Positions 38,061 through 49,493 of a stretch of 64,000 bases of DNA are shown in pieces. This stretch comes from Oxalobacteraceae bacterium. Lineage in GTDB: Bacteria; Pseudomonadota; Gammaproteobacteria; Burkholderiales; Burkholderiaceae_D. Position numbers and translations under genes: made by a program. The stretch spans positions 18,618 through 82,617 of the forward strand of contig RGFZ01000004.1 in assembly GCA_010024875.1 (NCBI GenBank), given 5' to 3'. The notes beneath the pieces were generated by a model. That model was not told where the DNA came from. It made no database searches and saw nothing but the letters and a program-made list of their open reading frames with translations. Every line of letters begins with the position of its first letter. Position 1 is the first letter of the stretch.

Positions 38061-38067
38061 CGCAAGC

Positions 38068-38688
38068 TCATGCGTTGCTGGCTATGTTCAGCAATTCGCG
38101 CACCGGTGCGTAAGAGCGCCGATGCACCGGCGAGACACCATGCGCACGTAGTCGCTCAAGATGCAGCGCTGTCGGATAGCCCTTGTGCTGATCAAAGGCG
38201 TACTGAGGATAGGTTCGATGCATTTCATTCAGTGCGGCATCGCGCGCTGTCTTGGCAAGTATCGAGGCCGCAGAGATTTCGGTGACCTTGTCATCGCCTT
38301 TGATAATCGCCTCAGTGCGTATGCTGCACACCGGACAGCGATTACCATCAATCAGCGCCAATGACGGAAGCACGGACAGGCCTTCAATCGCGCGTCGCAT
38401 CGCGAGCATCGTGGCCTGAAGAATGTTGAGTTCGTCGATCTCGGTTTCTGAGCACTGCGCGATCGCCCAGGCGAGCGCATCACGGCGGATGATGACGGCT
38501 AATTCATCGCGCCTGACAGCGCTGAGTTTTTTGGAGTCTCTCAGGCCTTCGATAGGACGCGCGGGATCGAGTATCACGGCAGCGGCAAACACTGGACCCG
38601 CGAGCGGCCCTCTGCCGGCCTCGTCGACACCGCAAATCACCTCGCCGCGCGTATCGAACAGCGACAGGCTGGCGGCGGGCTCGGGCAT
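38068..38688 (-). CDS. rnhB: Ribonuclease HII
   Basis: 206 residues. It cleaves RNA in RNA-DNA hybrids and removes single ribonucleotides from DNA. The active-site acids are in [20 protein letters not shown] (Asp-Glu) and [11 protein letters not shown] (Asp), with the fourth in [17 protein letters not shown]. It lies 5 bases after lpxB and 7 before the RNA methyltransferase gene, the standard lpxB-rnhB adjacency of proteobacteria. Confidence 0.96.
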   Translation of the reverse strand: MPEPAASLSLFDTRGEVICGVDEAGRGPLAGPVFAAAVILDPARPIEGLRDSKKLSAVRRDELAVIIRRDALAWAIAQCSETEIDELNILQATMLAMRRAIEGLSVLPSLALIDGNRCPVCSIRTEAIIKGDDKVTEISAASILAKTARDAALNEMHRTYPQYAFDQHKGYPTALHLERLRAHGVSPVHRRSYAPVRELLNIASNA

Positions 38689-38693
38689 CTTGC

Positions 38694-39860
38694 TTAGAGC
38701 CTGCCGCTGCGCGACAGCAGTTCCATGACCGCGTGAGCGCTCTGTGACGCGGTGTTGCGCATCAGATCATGATGAAGATCGACGAAGCGGCGGCGTAGCC
38801 GCTGACGGTTCTGATCATTCGATATCTGCGCCCATAACGCACTGGCGAGACTAGCCGGCGTTGCCCGGTCTTGCAGCAACTCTGGGACCAGAAATTCGCG
38901 CGCCATCACATTCGGTAGCCCGACCCAAGGCTGGTAGGCCATCAGCCGCAGGATCTGCCAACTTGCCGGGTTCATTCGGTAACTGATCACCATAGGCTTC
39001 TTGAACAGTGCGACCTCGAGCGTTGCCGTACCGCTGGCGACCAGCGCCGCATCGCACGCTGCCATCGCGGTATGAGAATTGCCTGTCGTGACCGTCAGCG
39101 GTAACTTTTTCAGTTCGGGACGATCGATCAGCTGCTCGAAATAAGCGCGCTGCGTCTCGCCCGCCATCGGAATGACAAAACGGATGCCAGGATCGCGCTT
39201 GACCAGCTGTGCCGCTGTCTCAACAAACACGCGCGAGTTGTACTTCAGCTCCGAGAGGCGGCTGCCGGGCAGGATGGTGACGATCCTGCTGTTATGGTCC
39301 AGCCCGAGCGCATCGCGCGCTGCCTCCTGATCAGGATCCATCGGGATGACTTCGGCCAGTGGATGGCCGACATAAGTGACGGGTATGCCGGCCTTGTTGT
39401 AGATGGCCTCTTCAAAAGGGAAGATCACCAGCATATGATTGACCGCGCGCGCGATCTTCTTGATGCGGCCACGCCGCCAGGCCCAGATTGACGGGCTGAC
39501 GAAATGCATGGTTGGTATGCCCGCCTGCTTGAGCGCAACCTCAAGATCCAGATTGAAGTCAGGCGCATCGACACCAATAAAAGCAGCCGGTCTCTCTTCG
39601 AGCAGCCGATCGCGCAACTCGTCGCGGAACCGTTTCAGCTCACGGTAGTGCGAGATCACCTCGAACAAGCCACGCACGGCGAGCTTGTCCATCGGATAGT
39701 CGGAAATGAAACCATGCTCGGCCATCGCTGGGCCGCCGATGCCGTGAATTCGGGCATCGGACAGCATCAGCCGCAGGCCCGAGAGCATGCGGCCCGCGAG
39801 CAGGTCACCGGAAGCTTCTCCGGCCACCATCGTGAGCGTCAGGTCAGCGGATGATGCCAC
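38694..39860 (-). CDS. lpxB: Lipid-A-disaccharide synthase
   Basis: 388 residues. A GT-B fold glycosyltransferase, it joins UDP-2,3-diacylglucosamine and lipid X to the tetraacyl disaccharide on the inner membrane. Features are [16 protein letters not shown] near the N-terminus, [56 protein letters not shown] and [15 protein letters not shown]. The start overlaps the lpxA end by 17 bases. Met11 is an alternative that would nearly abolish the overlap but lose conserved N-terminal strand residues. Confidence 0.96.
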   Translation of the reverse strand: MASSADLTLTMVAGEASGDLLAGRMLSGLRLMLSDARIHGIGGPAMAEHGFISDYPMDKLAVRGLFEVISHYRELKRFRDELRDRLLEERPAAFIGVDAPDFNLDLEVALKQAGIPTMHFVSPSIWAWRRGRIKKIARAVNHMLVIFPFEEAIYNKAGIPVTYVGHPLAEVIPMDPDQEAARDALGLDHNSRIVTILPGSRLSELKYNSRVFVETAAQLVKRDPGIRFVIPMAGETQRAYFEQLIDRPELKKLPLTVTTGNSHTAMAACDAALVASGTATLEVALFKKPMVISYRMNPASWQILRLMAYQPWVGLPNVMAREFLVPELLQDRATPASLASALWAQISNDQNRQRLRRRFVDLHHDLMRNTASQSAHAVMELLSRSGRL

Positions 39861-40632
39861 GAGTGCTCGTCTCCAGAAATTCGCGCAGTAGTCTGATGTG
39901 GGCAGCGTGCTCAGGCTGTGACTGCTCTTCGTTGATCAACGCAGCCTTCGCCTCATCCAGCGTGTGTCCCGATTTGTAGAGCAGCTTGTATGCATGCCGC
40001 AGCGCCTGAATGGCTTCCTTGGAAAAACCGCGCCGTTTCAGACCTTCGCTGTTGATGCCGTGCGCGGCCGCCGGGTTGCCATTTAGGATCACATAGGGTG
40101 GCACATCTTGCGTGAGGCTGGTGAACATGCCCAGCATTGCATGCGCGCCGATCTTGCAGAACTGGTGCACGCCCGAGTGACCCCCTAGGATCGCCCAGTC
40201 ATCCACCTGCACATGACCCGCCAGCTGCGCATTGTTTGCAAAGATGGTGTGATTACCGATCTGACAGTCATGGGCGAGATGCACATAGGCCATGATCCAG
40301 TTGTCATTGCCGAGGCGAGTAACCCCGAGATCTTGCGCAGTTCCACGGTTGAACGTACAAAACTCGCGGATCATGTTTCGGTCACCGATCTCCAGCCTGG
40401 TCAGCTCGCCATTGTATTTTTTGTCTTGGGGCGCCGCACCTATGGATGAAAACTGATAAAAAACATTATCCTCGCCAATGGTGGTTTTACCATCGATGAC
40501 GACATGTGGTCCGATGCGAGTGCGTGCACCGATCACGACCTCGGGTCCGATGATGCTGTAAGGTCCGATCTCGACGGTTGGATGCAGCTCGGCACCCGGC
40601 TCGACGATCGCGGTGGGATGAATTTTTGCCAT
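39844..40632 (-). CDS. lpxA: UDP-N-acetylglucosamine acyltransferase
   Basis: 262 residues. It transfers the 3-hydroxyacyl chain from ACP to UDP-GlcNAc, the first step of lipid A synthesis. The left-handed beta-helix hexapeptide repeats fill 1-190 ([20 protein letters not shown] and onward), with the catalytic His in [11 protein letters not shown] and conserved [15 protein letters not shown] and [13 protein letters not shown]. The C-terminal helical domain ends in [12 protein letters not shown]. It follows fabZ by 6 bases. Confidence 0.97.
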   Translation of the reverse strand: MAKIHPTAIVEPGAELHPTVEIGPYSIIGPEVVIGARTRIGPHVVIDGKTTIGEDNVFYQFSSIGAAPQDKKYNGELTRLEIGDRNMIREFCTFNRGTAQDLGVTRLGNDNWIMAYVHLAHDCQIGNHTIFANNAQLAGHVQVDDWAILGGHSGVHQFCKIGAHAMLGMFTSLTQDVPPYVILNGNPAAAHGINSEGLKRRGFSKEAIQALRHAYKLLYKSGHTLDEAKAALINEEQSQPEHAAHIRLLREFLETSTRGIIR

Positions 40633-40638
40633 GAGGTC

Positions 40639-41103
40639 TTATTCCACTGCCGGCGCGTCAGCGATGCTGCGCATCGTGCACATCAGCTCGGCCTCGACCA
40701 CCAGCTGCTCTTCCACCGTCGCACGCGCGTGAAACTTCCAAATGCCACGCGACTGTCGCAGGATTTCCACTTGCATGCGCAGCTGATCCCCCGGTTCGAC
40801 AGGACGCTTGAAGCGCGCACCATCAATCCCCACAAAATAAACAACTGCGTTGTCATCGGGCTTTTGTCCGTTGGTCAAGAAAGCCAGCAACGCCGCTGTC
40901 TGTGCCAGTGCTTCTATGGTCAGCACGCCCGGCATCACCGGTTTGTGCGGAAAATGTCCGTTGAAGAATTCTTCATTGATGGTCACGTTCTTGATCGCAG
41001 TGATCGTCTTGCCGGACTCCCAGTCGATTACGCGATCGACCAGTAGCAGCGGATAACGATGAGGCAAATATTCCTTGATCTGATTGATGTCTAGGCTTTT
41101 CAT
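40639..41103 (-). CDS. fabZ: 3-hydroxyacyl-[acyl-carrier-protein] dehydratase
   Basis: 154 residues, hot-dog fold. It dehydrates 3-hydroxyacyl-ACP in fatty-acid elongation and so competes with LpxA and LpxD for substrate. The catalytic His and Glu are in [20 protein letters not shown]. The N-terminal [20 protein letters not shown] is standard. It sits between lpxD (18 bases) and lpxA (6 bases). Confidence 0.97.
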   Translation of the reverse strand: MKSLDINQIKEYLPHRYPLLLVDRVIDWESGKTITAIKNVTINEEFFNGHFPHKPVMPGVLTIEALAQTAALLAFLTNGQKPDDNAVVYFVGIDGARFKRPVEPGDQLRMQVEILRQSRGIWKFHARATVEEQLVVEAELMCTMRSIADAPAVE

Positions 41104-41121
41104 TGTGATAGTCGCCTGTTC

Positions 41122-42183
41122 TCAGGATGATGATGAATTTTTGTCGGTGAGCTGTCGGACAATCTTCTCGAGCTCGCGGATGCGATCGCGCATCGTATCG
41201 AGCTGTCGCACCACAGCCGCGGTCTTTTCCCAGTCGGCGTTTTTTGCCAACGGGTAGAAGCCTGTGTACTGCCCGGGCTCGGCAATCGAGCGCGACACCA
41301 GACTTCCAGAAGAAATGTGCACATTGTCGGCAATGCTCAAGTGTCCTAAAACCATCGCAGCACCGCCGAATGTGCAGTTGCGTCCGATCTTGGCGCTGCC
41401 CGCGACGCCCACGCAGCCGGCCATCGCCGTGTTTTCTCCGATCACACAGTTGTGGGCGATCTGAATCTGATTGTCCAGCTTGACGCCGTTACCGATCACG
41501 GTATCGTCCAGCGCACCCCGATCAATTGTGGTGTTTGCACCGATCTCCACATCGTCACCTAGGCGAACGCCGCCGGTCTGAGGGATCTTGATCCAGCGCC
41601 CCTTGTCATTCGCAAAGCCAAAGCCGTCGCCACCGATCACCGCGCCCGACTGGATGACACCACGCGCACCGATATGGCAATCCGCAAGAAAACTCACATT
41701 CGGATGCAGTACCGTGCCTTCACCCAGACTGGCTGACTTGCCGATCACGCAGCCCGCACCGATGATGCAATGCTCGCCGATCACGACACCCGCGTCGATC
41801 GTGACATTCGGCCCAATGACAGCCGTCGCTGCGATCTTTGCGCTGGCATCAATGACCGCACTCGGATGAATGCCTGGCTTGGGCGGCGGCGCGCTGCGCT
41901 CTGCGAAAAATTGCGCCACCCGCGCGTAGTAGGCGTAGGGGTTGTCGGTCAGCACCACCGCACCCGTGTACGCGCCACCTATCTCCGAGTGATCTTTCGC
42001 GGAAAGGATCAGCGCCGACGCGCGAGTCTGTGCAGCGCCGGAACGCAGGCGAGGATTGGACAGAAAGGTGATGTGCGATGCGCTGGCGGCTTCCAGCGGA
42101 GCGATCCCGGTGATGGCAATGTCCGGATCGCCTATCAACTCCCCGCCCAGGCTTTCGACCAAATCGCCCAGTCGAGTGCTCAT
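41122..42183 (-). CDS. lpxD: UDP-3-O-acylglucosamine N-acyltransferase
   Basis: 353 residues. It adds the second 3-hydroxyacyl chain in lipid A synthesis. The N-terminal uridine-binding domain covers 1-100 ([10 protein letters not shown]), followed by hexapeptide repeats. The catalytic His lies in [19 protein letters not shown], and [19 protein letters not shown] is conserved. The C-terminal helix ([19 protein letters not shown]) may bind ACP. It follows skp by 16 bases. Confidence 0.97.
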   Translation of the reverse strand: MSTRLGDLVESLGGELIGDPDIAITGIAPLEAASASHITFLSNPRLRSGAAQTRASALILSAKDHSEIGGAYTGAVVLTDNPYAYYARVAQFFAERSAPPPKPGIHPSAVIDASAKIAATAVIGPNVTIDAGVVIGEHCIIGAGCVIGKSASLGEGTVLHPNVSFLADCHIGARGVIQSGAVIGGDGFGFANDKGRWIKIPQTGGVRLGDDVEIGANTTIDRGALDDTVIGNGVKLDNQIQIAHNCVIGENTAMAGCVGVAGSAKIGRNCTFGGAAMVLGHLSIADNVHISSGSLVSRSIAEPGQYTGFYPLAKNADWEKTAAVVRQLDTMRDRIRELEKIVRQLTDKNSSSS

Positions 42184-42199
42184 GGCGGAAGGTCCTGTT

Positions 42200-42715
42200 T
42201 TATTTGTTCAGTGCCTTGAGCACTTTGTCGGTGATGTCGATGCGAGGGCTGTAGTAGACAGCTTCCTGGAAAACGATATCGTACTTTTCAGCGTCGGCGA
42301 TCTGCTTGATCACTTTGTTGGCGCGCTCGAGAACAACAGCGAGTTCTTCGTTGCGACGCTGGTTCAGGTCTTCGCGGAATTCGCGCTGACGACGCTGAAA
42401 ATCCTTGTCCATCTCGGCCAGTTCGCGCTGGCGCTTGCCGCGCTCGGCGTCGCTGATCACCGGCGCGTCCTTGTCGAGTTTTTCGGCAGTGGATTTCAGC
42501 TTGGCTGCCAGCTCTTGCAGATCTTTCTCGCGCTTGGAAAACTCCTGCTCCAGTTTGGCCGTGGCCGCTTTCGCCGGCGCGGCGTCACGGAAGATACGCT
42601 CCGTGCTGACGAAACCCACCTTGAGGTCCTGCTGGGCGCTGGCCGCCACCGGCAAACTCAACGCCATGCCAACGATGATCGAAGTCGCTGTTGCCTTTTT
42701 AATTACAGATTTCAA
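42200..42715 (-). CDS. skp: Periplasmic chaperone Skp/OmpH
   Basis: 171 residues. Signal peptide ([20 protein letters not shown], cleavage after ASA), then [14 protein letters not shown] long charged coiled-coil arm follows ([37 protein letters not shown]), then the C-terminal strand [13 protein letters not shown]. Skp trimers hold unfolded outer-membrane proteins and deliver them to the Bam complex. The bamA gene ends 131 bases upstream. That gap has repeated AAGCCGGC-type segments but no clear terminator. Confidence 0.95.
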   Translation of the reverse strand: MKSVIKKATATSIIVGMALSLPVAASAQQDLKVGFVSTERIFRDAAPAKAATAKLEQEFSKREKDLQELAAKLKSTAEKLDKDAPVISDAERGKRQRELAEMDKDFQRRQREFREDLNQRRNEELAVVLERANKVIKQIADAEKYDIVFQEAVYYSPRIDITDKVLKALNK

Positions 42716-42846
42716 TTCATTCTCCGCAATACGGGATGGAACATTCGCCTGAGCGGGCGAACCGGCGGCCTTGGCGCCAATCTCGCCAAGCCACTGCCGC
42801 TAAGCCGGCGTGCGTCAAGCCGGCTCGCTATTATGCCATTCGCTCC

Positions 42847-45231
42847 TCAGAAGCCGGTACCCAGTTGAAACTGGAACCGCTGTGTCCGGTCGAATGACTT
42901 GGGATTCATCGGATAACCAAGCGAGAGCTTGAGCGGTCCGACAGGAGAGATCCAGCTAATGCCCAGACCCGTGCTGTAACGCAGGTCGCCCAAGCTGATG
43001 TTTTCGCCATCTTGGGGATTAAATACCTGACCCGCATCCAGGAAGGTAAACCAGCGCAGGCTGCGGTCTACGCCGGTACCGGGGAAAGGCATCTGCAGCT
43101 CGGCGTTGGCCAGTATCCGCGCCTGGCCACCAATGGGCAATCGGAACAGGCTGCTCGTGCTGGTGCTACCGTAATTGTTCCCGGCCACCGACAAGGACCC
43201 GGCCTGATAGCCCCGGACGGTGCCAATGCCGCCCGCATAAAAATTCTTGAAAATCGGGTAAGGATCACCGCCAAGGCCAGCACCGTAGTTGACCTCACCA
43301 TTGATCGCCAGCGTCGCGGTGTTCGCCAGATTGAGCGGGAAGTAGTACTGATCCTGATACGTCGTACGGTAGTACTTCGCTGAACCACCCGGAGAGACCT
43401 CGAGGTTCGCGCGACGGTAGCGTCCTTTGGTCGGTATCAGAGCACTGTCGCGGTTGTCTCGCTGCCAAGCCACGGTCAAGGGGATGGCCGTGGTGTGGGC
43501 ATTACCCACGCCATCGGGAGAGATACTGCCGAATTTTTCAACATACTCGATGTATCGCGCCGGACTGCGATCATTGCCATAGACGTCCACCGTGGTGTCC
43601 TCAACGCCGATACCGAAGAACACCCGATCAAACTCGGTAAAGGGAACGCCGAAGTTGACATTGCCGCCTTTAGTCACCACCTTGTAGTCCACATTGCTGA
43701 GGTAAAGCGGTGGGCGGGCAGTGCGCAAGAAGATCTCGGTGGTGCGGCTGACGCCATCTTCAGTGAAATACGGGTTGGTATGCGACAGCGCAATGGTCCT
43801 GAACACCTTACTGGTGTTCACATTGATACCGATGTTATTGCCGGTGCCGAAAGCGTTTGACTGATTGATCGAGCCAGTCAGGGTCAGTTTTTCGCTGCTG
43901 GAGAAACCCGCGCCAATCATGATGTTACCGGTTGGCTTTTCCGTCACATTGACATTCAGATCCACTTGGTCGGGTGCGCCAGGCACTTCGAGGGTGTCGA
44001 CATTGGTGTCGAGAAAAAAGCCCAGACGGCCGAGACGGTCGCGCGAGAGTCTGATCTTGTCTCCGTCATACCAGGAGCTTTCAAACTGGCGGAATTCACG
44101 GCGAATCACTTCATCTCGCGTGCGGTCATTACCACCTACGTTGATGCGACGCACGTAGACGCGTTTGCCAGGATCGACAAAGATCGTGAAGCTGACTTCG
44201 TTTTTCTCGCGATTGATGTCCGGGACAGCGTTCACGTTCGCAAAGGCGTAGCCGAACACGCCCATCCGCTCCGTGATCTTCTTGGTGGTCTCGTTCATCT
44301 TCTCGCCGGAGTAGGCATCGCCCTTGCTGAGGGTCACCAGACGAGACAGCTCATCCTCGCGACCCAGCATCTCGCCCTCGAGCTTGATGCCCGAGACGGT
44401 GAACTTCTCTCCCTCTTTGATGTTGATGTTGATGTAGATGTCTTTCTTGTCGGGTGAGATAGAGACTTGCGTGGACTCAACCTGCATCTCGAGGTAGCCG
44501 CGATTCAGATAGAAAGAGCGCAGCGCCTCGATATCACCGGCCAGTTTCTGCTTCGAGTACTGATCGGATTTGCTGTACCAAGTGAACCATCCCGGGGTGC
44601 TGAGCTTGATTTGATCCAGCAGCTCGCTATCTTTGAAGGCCTTGTTGCCGACGATGTTGATCTGCTTGATCTTCGACACCTCGCCCTCGTCAACCGCGAA
44701 TGTCACGTTGACTCGATTGCGCTCGATAGGCGTGACGGTCGTGGTCACCTGCATCCCGTACAAGCCGCGCGACAGATATTGGCGTTTCAGTTCCTGCTCG
44801 GCGCGATCCACCAGGGCCTTGTCGAGAATGCGTGACTCGCCCAGACCGAGGTCTTTGAGCGATTTGATCAGCTGCTGTTTGTCGAATTCCTTCACGCCAG
44901 TGAAATCCACGCCGGCGATCGCGGGACGCTCTTCCACCATCACGACCAGTACATTGCCATCGGCCTCAATGCGTACATCCTTGAAAAAACCGGTTGCATA
45001 AAGCGCCTTGATTGCCGCCGCCGCTTTCTCGTCATTGAAGGTATCACCGACACGCACCGGCAAGTAACTGAACACCGTGCCTGCTTCGGTGCGCTGTATG
45101 CCCTCGACACGAATATCCTTCACAGTGAAAGGATCAACCGCGAACCCGTGGCCGGCGCACAAGGAGAAAGCTGCTGCAGCAACCAGCCGAGGAATGAAGG
45201 GCAGCGCGCGGCGATCAGGGTGTGGTGTCAT
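42847..45231 (-). CDS. bamA: Outer membrane protein assembly factor BamA
   Basis: 794 residues. Signal peptide (1-29, ending SLCAGHGFA), then five POTRA domains across about 32-440 (FTVKDIRVEGIQRTEAGTVF begins the first) and a 16-strand barrel ending in FQFQLGTGF with the C-terminal aromatic beta-signal. The conserved lid-loop segment reads GGIGTVRGYQAGSL, where VRGY is the family hallmark. BamA inserts beta-barrel proteins in the outer membrane. It lies between rseP and skp, the usual order. Confidence 0.97.
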   Translation of the reverse strand: MTPHPDRRALPFIPRLVAAAAFSLCAGHGFAVDPFTVKDIRVEGIQRTEAGTVFSYLPVRVGDTFNDEKAAAAIKALYATGFFKDVRIEADGNVLVVMVEERPAIAGVDFTGVKEFDKQQLIKSLKDLGLGESRILDKALVDRAEQELKRQYLSRGLYGMQVTTTVTPIERNRVNVTFAVDEGEVSKIKQINIVGNKAFKDSELLDQIKLSTPGWFTWYSKSDQYSKQKLAGDIEALRSFYLNRGYLEMQVESTQVSISPDKKDIYININIKEGEKFTVSGIKLEGEMLGREDELSRLVTLSKGDAYSGEKMNETTKKITERMGVFGYAFANVNAVPDINREKNEVSFTIFVDPGKRVYVRRINVGGNDRTRDEVIRREFRQFESSWYDGDKIRLSRDRLGRLGFFLDTNVDTLEVPGAPDQVDLNVNVTEKPTGNIMIGAGFSSSEKLTLTGSINQSNAFGTGNNIGINVNTSKVFRTIALSHTNPYFTEDGVSRTTEIFLRTARPPLYLSNVDYKVVTKGGNVNFGVPFTEFDRVFFGIGVEDTTVDVYGNDRSPARYIEYVEKFGSISPDGVGNAHTTAIPLTVAWQRDNRDSALIPTKGRYRRANLEVSPGGSAKYYRTTYQDQYYFPLNLANTATLAINGEVNYGAGLGGDPYPIFKNFYAGGIGTVRGYQAGSLSVAGNNYGSTSTSSLFRLPIGGQARILANAELQMPFPGTGVDRSLRWFTFLDAGQVFNPQDGENISLGDLRYSTGLGISWISPVGPLKLSLGYPMNPKSFDRTQRFQFQLGTGF

Positions 45232-45294
45232 TGATTTTTAACCAAGAGAATTGAACCAGTGCGCGGACCGTGAGCATGACAGTCGATAAAACCG

Positions 45295-46653
45295 TCACCA
45301 GACGAGGCGGACAATATCGTTAAACAATGCGACTGTCATGAGTGCCATCAGGATGCCAAGGCCTGCGCGCTGAGCGATTTGTCCAACGCGTTCAGGCAAG
45401 GGACGCCCTGAAAAAAGTTCCAGCGAATAATACAACAAATGACCTCCATCAAGCACTGGAATGGGCAGCAGATTCATCACGCCCAGACTGATGCTGATGA
45501 AGGCCATGAATGACAGAAAACTCATCAGACCGATGCGCGCAGTTTGGCCTGCATAGTCGGCGATCGTCAGCGGGCCAGTGATATTCTTGAGCGAAGCCTC
45601 GCCGGTTAGCATCTTGCCAAGCATGCTCAGGGTCATCGTGCTGGTATCCCAGACTTTTTTTGTCGCTTTGCCGACCGACTCCACAAGGCCCGAGCTGACG
45701 ATCACCGTTGCACCCGACAGATCCATCTGCGCCATGATGCGACCGACGCTACGATCTCCGACCCGCTCGACGGCCGGCGTCACGGCCAGCGACAGGCGCT
45801 CACCGCGTCGCATCAGCTCCAGCGCTACCGTCCGCCCTGGCGCTGCCTGCACCACCTCGATGAAGGCCAGCGCATCCGGCACCGGCTGTCCATCAACGCT
45901 GAGCATGGTGTCGCCCGGCTGCAGTCCAGCTTTGCTGGCTGGCCCACCGGCGATGATCTCACCCAGCCGAGCGGGAGGACGCCAAGCTTGCAGGCCCAGA
46001 TGGCTCATCAGTTCCTGATCTGGCTCGCCTGCAGCAATGCCACGAAAATCTATCGCTGCCAGCTGCGTGTCGTAGGGGGTCGCGGCGCTCTGGCGCGTGA
46101 ATTTCATCTCGACGCGTTCGCCGCGCAAGGCGGCCTGCAGCAAGCGCCAGCGTATCTCCGACCACGCCGTCACGGGATCATTGTTGATCGCAACAACCTT
46201 GTCACCGGAGCGCAGTCCCGCCCTTTCTGCCACGCTGCCCGCCTGCACCGCCACGGTCGAGACCGCCTCGGGCACGCCATGCAGGTAGAGACCTGAAAAA
46301 ATCGCTATCGCTAGAAGGAAATTGGCGAGCGGACCGGCCGCCACGATCGCGATACGCTTCCACACCGACTGTCGCGTGAACTCTCTGTCCAGATCGGCTT
46401 CGGAAATCACGCCGGCATCGTCGGCGCGCGCATCGAGCATCTTCACATAGCCGCCCAGCGGCACCATGGAAATAGCCCACTCGGTCTGGTCGGGCCCGAC
46501 ACGACGCGACCAGATAGGCCTACCGAGTCCGACAGAAAATTTAAGAACCTTCACTCCACACCAGCGCGCGACCAGGTAATGTCCGAACTCGTGGATCGTC
46601 ACCAGCACGCCGATCACCACGATGAAAGCCAAAACGGTTTGCAGTAACTCCAT
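45295..46653 (-). CDS. rseP: Site-2 intramembrane zinc metalloprotease RseP
   Basis: 452 residues. The membrane-embedded active site has H21-E22-x2-H25 in TIHEFGHYLVARW and the distant Asp in MNLLPIPVLDGGHLLYYS. Two PDZ domains lie in the periplasmic part (VSTVAVQAGSVAERAGLRSG and GEIIAGGPASKAGLQPGDTM). RseP cleaves anti-sigma factor RseA in the sigmaE envelope-stress pathway and clears signal peptides. Its position between dxr and bamA is conserved. Confidence 0.96.
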   Translation of the reverse strand: MELLQTVLAFIVVIGVLVTIHEFGHYLVARWCGVKVLKFSVGLGRPIWSRRVGPDQTEWAISMVPLGGYVKMLDARADDAGVISEADLDREFTRQSVWKRIAIVAAGPLANFLLAIAIFSGLYLHGVPEAVSTVAVQAGSVAERAGLRSGDKVVAINNDPVTAWSEIRWRLLQAALRGERVEMKFTRQSAATPYDTQLAAIDFRGIAAGEPDQELMSHLGLQAWRPPARLGEIIAGGPASKAGLQPGDTMLSVDGQPVPDALAFIEVVQAAPGRTVALELMRRGERLSLAVTPAVERVGDRSVGRIMAQMDLSGATVIVSSGLVESVGKATKKVWDTSTMTLSMLGKMLTGEASLKNITGPLTIADYAGQTARIGLMSFLSFMAFISISLGVMNLLPIPVLDGGHLLYYSLELFSGRPLPERVGQIAQRAGLGILMALMTVALFNDIVRLVW

Positions 46654-46668
46654 GATTCCCTCTGTAAA

Positions 46669-47841
46669 TCAGGCTTGGATCATCTCACGCGCCTTCGCGC
46701 GCGCAGCATGGTCCAGGGCGAGAACGCCCTCGAGATCGACGACTGGTTCGACCGGAATGCTGTTCATCACGGACTCGATCAGGCCCGGTATCTTGCGAAA
46801 CCCCAGCCGTCGGTCGAGGAAAGCCTCAACGGCGATCTCGTTGGCCGCGTTCAGCACGGCCGCTGCGCTACCTCCTGCGCGCAGCGCATCAAAGGCCAGC
46901 TGCAAACAGGGAAAACGCTCGTAATCAGGCTTGCGGAAATTCAGCTGCGCGATCTGCGCGAGATCGACGCTATTGACCCCAGACTCGATACGCTCCGGGT
47001 AGGCCAGCGCATGCGCGATTGGCGTGCGCATGTCGGGATTCCCAAGCTGGGCAAGCACTGATCCATCGGCATACGAGACCATGGAATGAATCACGCTTTG
47101 CGGATGAATCACGACCTCGATCTGATCAGGCATCGCACCGAATAGCCAGTGCGCCTCGATGACTTCGAGGCCTTTGTTCATCATGGTCGCCGAATCCACC
47201 GAGATCTTGCGTCCCATGCTCCAGTTCGGGTGCGCGACGGCCTGCTCGGGCGTCACATGCTCCAACGTTGCGACATCACGATCCAGAAAAGGACCGCCAG
47301 AGGCGGTCAGCAGTATTTTGCGTATGCCATGATGCACCGGCTGTCGCTGATAGCCCAGCGGCAGGCACTGGAAAATCGCGTTGTGCTCGCTGTCAATCGG
47401 AAGCAGGGTCGACCCGCTGGCGGCGATCGCATCCATGAACAATTGACCCGAGATGACCAGCGCCTCTTTGTTCGCCAGCAGTACTTTTTTGCCCGCGCGT
47501 GCTGCGGCAATCGTCGGTGCCAGTCCAGCCGCACCGACAATCGCGGCCATCACGGTGGTACAGGCAGAAGTACTGGCGACTTCGCACAATGACGCCTCGC
47601 CATAGGTGACTTCAGTGGACACACCCGCGTCGCGCAACAACGACGACAGTTGCTGAGCCGCATCCGCGCTACCAACCACCGCCACCTCCGGATGAAATTT
47701 CTCGCATTGCGCAGCGAGCTCGTGGACTTTGGCGTGCGCGGTCAGTGCAAATACACGGTATCGCTCCGGGTGTCTGGCGACCACATCCAGCGTTGACACG
47801 CCGATGGATCCTGTCGCGCCGAGTATCGTGATGGACTGCAT
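46669..47841 (-). CDS. dxr: 1-deoxy-D-xylulose 5-phosphate reductoisomerase
   Basis: 390 residues. It is the second enzyme of the MEP isoprenoid pathway. The NADPH-binding loop is [31 protein letters not shown] and [14 protein letters not shown] hold substrate and metal ligands, and [20 protein letters not shown] is conserved. Its products feed UppS encoded two genes upstream, so the cluster couples isoprenoid supply to cell-wall lipid carrier synthesis. The gap to rseP is 15 bases. Confidence 0.97.
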   Translation of the reverse strand: MQSITILGATGSIGVSTLDVVARHPERYRVFALTAHAKVHELAAQCEKFHPEVAVVGSADAAQQLSSLLRDAGVSTEVTYGEASLCEVASTSACTTVMAAIVGAAGLAPTIAAARAGKKVLLANKEALVISGQLFMDAIAASGSTLLPIDSEHNAIFQCLPLGYQRQPVHHGIRKILLTASGGPFLDRDVATLEHVTPEQAVAHPNWSMGRKISVDSATMMNKGLEVIEAHWLFGAMPDQIEVVIHPQSVIHSMVSYADGSVLAQLGNPDMRTPIAHALAYPERIESGVNSVDLAQIAQLNFRKPDYERFPCLQLAFDALRAGGSAAAVLNAANEIAVEAFLDRRLGFRKIPGLIESVMNSIPVEPVVDLEGVLALDHAARAKAREMIQA

Positions 47842-47861
47842 AGTGAATTCGTGGTTTGGTC

Positions 47862-48677
47862 TCAGGTCCGGCCGGCCAGCAACAGCGCCAGCGGCATCAC
47901 CGGCACCAGCGCATCAATGCGATCAAGGACACCGCCATGTCCGGGCAACAGCTGGCTGCTGTCTTTCACGCCGGCGCGTCGCTTCATCAGCGACTCGAAC
48001 AGATCGCCGATCACGCTGGCTGCGACCAGCACGCTCATCAGTAAGAACCACAACGCCCAGCCAAAACGCTGTTGCAGCACGACGGCAAAGCTGTGCTCCA
48101 ACGACGGACTGAAAGAAGACGCCGCACCCAGCGCGAGCACTGCGAGCCAGCCGCCCAGCACACCTTCCCAGCTCTTGCCGGGAGAGATCGTCGGCGCCAA
48201 TTTGCGCATGCCGAATGCGCGCCCCGCGAAATATGCACCGATGTCCGCGGCCCAGACGATGGCCATCGCGGATATCAGCAACAGTGGTGAACGCTGGAGC
48301 AGCTCGGCCATCGAGATGAAGCAACCCAGCAGCGCAATGAAAAACACGGTAGCAAACAGTAGTCCGCGTGCGCCCTCGGTGGCAGGCAAGCCGAGCTTCA
48401 GCGCGGGCACAAAGCGCAATGCCCAGATTAACACGCACAGCAAGGCCAGCGATGTCCAGTCGCGTCCCGGGCTGGCCAGCATCAGCAGCAACACTACGCC
48501 GCCGATCGCACCCAAGGGAAACGCGAATCGGATCTGCAGTAACCGAAAGCTTTCCCAGCAAGCGGCAGCAAAAAAAACCGCCAGCGTCAGACGGAAGGCG
48601 ATCATCGATTGTGAACCGAGCACAGCCGCCAGCAATGCCAATAGCGCAACGGCCGTCAATACGCGCTGCTTGAGCAT
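47862..48677 (-). CDS. cdsA: Phosphatidate cytidylyltransferase
   Basis: 271 residues. An integral membrane enzyme, it forms CDP-diacylglycerol for phospholipid synthesis. At least seven hydrophobic segments are visible. The CDP-alcohol signature near the C-terminus reads [20 protein letters not shown], then [20 protein letters not shown]. The segment [16 protein letters not shown] with [14 protein letters not shown] is also diagnostic. It shares one base with uppS (TGATG) and precedes dxr by 20 bases. Confidence 0.96.
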   Translation of the reverse strand: MLKQRVLTAVALLALLAAVLGSQSMIAFRLTLAVFFAAACWESFRLLQIRFAFPLGAIGGVVLLLMLASPGRDWTSLALLCVLIWALRFVPALKLGLPATEGARGLLFATVFFIALLGCFISMAELLQRSPLLLISAMAIVWAADIGAYFAGRAFGMRKLAPTISPGKSWEGVLGGWLAVLALGAASSFSPSLEHSFAVVLQQRFGWALWFLLMSVLVAASVIGDLFESLMKRRAGVKDSSQLLPGHGGVLDRIDALVPVMPLALLLAGRT

Positions 48678-49435
48678 CAGGAGGCTTTCCTGACCTCGAT
48701 CAGCTGCGCGCTGGTGCGACCGAAGCGCCGCTCGCGCTGCTGGTACGAGAGAATCGCCTCGTCCAGCGACGCGGCATTGAAATCAGGCCAGTAGATATCC
48801 GTGAAGTACAGCTCGGTGTACGCCAGCTGCCAGAGAAGAAAGTTAGAGATGCGCTGCTCGCCTCCCGTTCGTATGAACAAATCGGGCTCGGGCGCGTGCG
48901 CCATGGCCAGATGCGGCGCAATGTCCTGCTCGGTGAATTCCGTCATGCCGGGTTGCGCAGCAGCTGCCTTGTTCATCGCCTGCAGCATGTCCCAGCGCCC
49001 CCCATAGTTCGCACAGATCGTCAGTGTCAGACGCTCATTGCCCGCAGTGCGCACCTCGGCGTCTGCGATCTGCTGCTGCAGCTTGGGATCAAAACGGCTC
49101 AGGTCGCCGACAATGCGCAGCCGTATGCCATTGGCATGCATACGGCTTACCTCGCGCTCCAGCGCGTTGGAAAACAATCGCATGAGCAGCGAGACTTCTT
49201 CAGCGGGGCGCCGCCAGTTTTCGGAACTGAATGCGAAGAGCGTCAGGTAACCGATGCCGCGCGACACACAAGCCTTGACGATGCCGCGCACCGCCTCAAC
49301 GCCCTTGGCATGTCCGGCCACGCGCGGCAGGTAACGCGACGCCGCCCAGCGTCCATTGCCATCCATGATGACGGCCACATGGGTGGGCACCAGCGAAGCT
49401 TCGGGGATGTCCTGCGTGGAGCTGGTTCTGGTCAT
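48677..49435 (-). CDS. uppS: Undecaprenyl diphosphate synthase
   Basis: 252 residues. A cis-prenyltransferase, it makes the C55 lipid carrier for peptidoglycan and O-antigen. Motif [16 protein letters not shown] carries catalytic D25. [31 protein letters not shown] and [18 protein letters not shown] are conserved. The stop overlaps the cdsA start by one base. frr ends 58 bases upstream. Confidence 0.97.
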   Translation of the reverse strand: MTRTSSTQDIPEASLVPTHVAVIMDGNGRWAASRYLPRVAGHAKGVEAVRGIVKACVSRGIGYLTLFAFSSENWRRPAEEVSLLMRLFSNALEREVSRMHANGIRLRIVGDLSRFDPKLQQQIADAEVRTAGNERLTLTICANYGGRWDMLQAMNKAAAAQPGMTEFTEQDIAPHLAMAHAPEPDLFIRTGGEQRISNFLLWQLAYTELYFTDIYWPDFNAASLDEAILSYQQRERRFGRTSAQLIEVRKAS

Positions 49436-49493
49436 GGGCGGACGAAAAGAAAAAAGGAAGAAATCCGGCGCTTTGTCGCCGGGACCAAATCGC

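Noticed and set aside
42716..42846. Terminator between bamA and skp
   Set aside because: AAGCCGGC-type segments recur there but form no stem followed by a T-run on the minus strand.
47851..48693. Plus-strand open frame of 280 codons opposite cdsA
   Set aside because: Ser/Ala/Asn/Pro-rich translation opposite a conserved membrane-protein gene; explained as shadow.
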